12,997 nucleotides of DNA from Anaerolineae bacterium (GTDB lineage: Bacteria; Chloroflexota; Anaerolineae; Promineifilales; Promineifilaceae), in contig JACSSI010000054.1 in assembly GCA_014879345.1 (NCBI GenBank), positions 1 through 12,997 of the forward strand, in the 5' to 3' direction. Shown here in pieces: positions 11,312-12,997 of the stretch (its first letter is position 1; each line of letters starts with the position of its first letter). A program made the position numbers and the translations under genes. The notes beneath the pieces were generated by a model, which was not told where the DNA came from, did not search any database, and saw only the letters and a list, made by a program, of their open reading frames with translations.

Positions 11312-12997
11312 TCACAGTTGCATCGGTTCTTTAGTCTTGGGCGCTAATTGCACGGGTAATATTACCGTGAATGTGGTGCCTACCCCCGGATCGCTTTCAA
11401 CAATAATATTGCCGTTCATCATCTGGCACAGCCTATACGCGATTGCCAGGCCAAGTCCAGTGCCACCGTACTGACGTGTCATGGATGTGTCTACCTGGGA
11501 AAAGGGTTGGAATAACTCAGCGATGGTCTCGAATTCCATACCAATGCCGGTGTCGCAAACTTGAAAGATGATCTGATCGGATTTGGTTGAGTTTGAATTG
11601 GAAACGGCCGTTTGCCTGTGAACACGCAGCGTCACCAAACCTTGTTGGGTAAATTTACCGGCATTATTAAGCAAGTTAACCAAAATCTTCTGGATTTTCG
11701 GCGCATCTCCCCACGTTGTTCCCAAATTATCATCCCGTTCAACTTCAAGCCTGTTCCCGTTGCGCGTTACCAGGGGGCGCACAGTCATCAGTAGATCATT
11801 GACAAATGAATCAACATCAATCACGCTTTTTTCTAGCTCCAGCTTTTCCGCCTCAAGCTGCGTGATGTCAAGAATATCATTCATAATGGACAACAGTCGG
11901 TATCCAGACATCTCGATGTGGCTCAAGCGTGTGGCTAATTTCTCGTCGCCGTCCGTTTTAGCCTGATCATGAAGCATTTCGCTGTAACCAATAATGGTTG
12001 ACAGGGGTGTCCGCAATTCATGGCTCATGTTGGCTAAGAAGGTGCTTTTAGCACGGCTGGCAGCTTCAGCTTCCTCTTTTGCCGTATGCAGCGCATCCTC
12101 GACGGCTTTTCTATCGGTAATATCAGAAACAACCACTTGAACGGCCGTTTTACCTTGATACTGAATCTCTGTTGCTGTAATTTCCAGCCAATGCACATCA
12201 CCATTACGCTGGAGAACACGAAACTCAATGCGCTGTCCATCTGGCACAATATTGGTTGTAAGTGCTTGATCATCCGGATGAATTGCCTGCATGAACGTTT
12301 CCAGCGGCGTAGCAGTAAGCTCGGCTACTGACCGACCGGCAATAGCGGCCAGCGCCGGGTTTGCAAATTGAATAATCCCGTCTTGAATAATAGCCAGCCC
12401 TTGCTGGGTCTGTTCCACCAATGTGAAATAAGCTTCTTCTGTCTGTTTACGATCTGTAATATTCCGCAGCATAATCAATCTGCCTAACGGCCGTTTTTGA
12501 CTATTTTTCAACGGTGAAATCAACAACTCAAAATAATAAGTTGTCCCCGCTTCAACGACAGAGATTTCAGCACGTGTATTGGAGATAGTAGCAAATTGAG
12601 CCACCAAATCGGGCCAGCGTGCCAAAATCTCTATTGCTGGCCGCCCCACCACCGCATCAGCCTTGCAAGAAAGAATCTGCTCTGCGGTGGAATTAAGATC
12701 AACGATACGATTCTGTGTATCCAGCACCAACATGCCATCGCTCATATGCTCAAGCACTGTCGCCCGCGCAATCGGCGTGATGTCCATCAGTTGATACCCA
12801 AAAATAGCCCAGGCAAACAGTAAACTTGATAAGAAAAACGCCAATGGCGTCGGGTCAAAATAAGCAAACGCATCAAGCGGAAAAACGTATAAAATATTTG
12901 CCGCCCAGGGAATAACCGCCCCAACAAGGACAATACCTAACTGTTTTTTGTACAATCCCTTTTCACGGAAAAACGCCTGTCCTAAAAGAATCGTTCC
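11312..12997 (-). CDS. Membrane PAS-PAS sensor histidine kinase (N-terminus beyond window)
   Basis: The frame is open to the right edge; 561 residues are visible. A TTG at 12955 is internal, because upstream codons (GQAFFREKGLYKKQ) continue in frame. At least two membrane helices remain (about 12940-12880 and 12850-12785), probably the last of a 7TM-type sensor region. PAS 1 follows (EHMSDGMLVLD through LRNITDRKQ), then PAS 2 (IIQFANPALAAIAGRS through VVSDITDRKAVE), a short coiled-coil, and HisKA with phospho-acceptor His in NMSHELRTPLS (codon near 12021). The HATPase_c ATP-binding boxes are VNLLNNAGKFT, DTGIGM, LFQPFSQVD and GGTGLGLAI. All catalytic boxes look intact, so it should autophosphorylate and pass phosphate to the adjacent receiver protein. 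Its signal is unknown. Confidence 0.95.
   Translation of the reverse strand, partial: GTILLGQAFFREKGLYKKQLGIVLVGAVIPWAANILYVFPLDAFAYFDPTPLAFFLSSLLFAWAIFGYQLMDITPIARATVLEHMSDGMLVLDTQNRIVDLNSTAEQILSCKADAVVGRPAIEILARWPDLVAQFATISNTRAEISVVEAGTTYYFELLISPLKNSQKRPLGRLIMLRNITDRKQTEEAYFTLVEQTQQGLAIIQDGIIQFANPALAAIAGRSVAELTATPLETFMQAIHPDDQALTTNIVPDGQRIEFRVLQRNGDVHWLEITATEIQYQGKTAVQVVVSDITDRKAVEDALHTAKEEAEAASRAKSTFLANMSHELRTPLSTIIGYSEMLHDQAKTDGDEKLATRLSHIEMSGYRLLSIMNDILDITQLEAEKLELEKSVIDVDSFVNDLLMTVRPLVTRNGNRLEVERDDNLGTTWGDAPKIQKILVNLLNNAGKFTQQGLVTLRVHRQTAVSNSNSTKSDQIIFQVCDTGIGMEFETIAELFQPFSQVDTSMTRQYGGTGLGLAIAYRLCQMMNGNIIVESDPGVGTTFTVILPVQLAPKTKEPMQL

Larger units (their letters stand above)
68..12495. 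repeat. Iterated palindrome AACGGCCGTT, 16 exact copies
   Basis: Exact copies start at 68, 3198, 3568, 4108, 4753, 4998, 6390, 7726, 9740, 9954, 10076, 10357, 10762, 11603, 12140 and 12486. The 8-bp core ACGGCCGT alone occurs also at 1946 and 10060. A random decamer would be expected about 0.01 times in 13 kb. Every copy is inside a coding region, read as Thr-Ala-Val (11), Asn-Gly-Arg (5) or Arg-Pro-Leu (2). No copies occur in the roughly 1.6 kb of intergenic DNA. Confidence 0.95.

Noticed and set aside
12953..12955. TTG as the start of the histidine kinase
   Set aside because: The frame continues to the window edge and the visible part begins inside a multi-helix membrane region, so the true start lies outside.

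Overview
The window looks like a stretch of bacterial chromosome, most likely from the Chloroflexota (Anaerolineae-like). That placement is inference. It rests on the mix of GAF-rich and PAS-rich sensors, a STAND-type ATPase with TPRs, a lipoprotein built from FG/LG-type repeats, and the decamer AACGGCCGTT scattered through nearly every gene. No 16S rRNA or other decisive taxonomic marker is present. There are no tRNA, rRNA or CRISPR features and no transposase.

Left part (1-5847, all minus strand): a protein of at least three GAF domains runs off the left edge. It is 18 nt downstream of, and apparently co-transcribed with, a 465-residue alanyl-tRNA-synthetase-like protein that has only the aminoacylation module. 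Motif-2 and motif-3 residues differ from true AlaRS. A 300 bp gap with a promoter-like sequence separates this pair from an 884-residue protein: STAND/AAA-like ATPase, an inserted small helical domain resembling effector-associated/death-like domains, and eight TPRs. That architecture is typical of bacterial conflict or signalling sensors.

Middle (5848-8425): two housekeeping genes on the minus strand, each its own transcription unit. ssb has an extended -10 promoter, a strong Shine-Dalgarno and an intrinsic terminator. The Glu/Leu-type dehydrogenase gene gdhA has its own 16-bp-stem terminator. A 409 bp divergent intergenic region upstream of gdhA carries three perfect inverted repeats and a palindrome over a plus-strand promoter.

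Right part: on the plus strand lie a tiny SH3b protein, the ribosome-assembly GTPase rsgA and a lipoprotein. A GC-rich double-hairpin repeat sits exactly at the 5' end of rsgA, and the best Shine-Dalgarno there precedes a CTG codon. Converging from the right edge are a membrane histidine kinase (N-terminus cut by the window) and a single-domain response regulator, sharing a terminator.

The strongest unexplained signals are the iterated palindrome AACGGCCGTT (16 exact copies, all inside genes), the editing-less AlaRS-like gene paired with a multi-GAF protein, the ATPase with an inserted death-like domain, and the repeat/CTG arrangement at rsgA.
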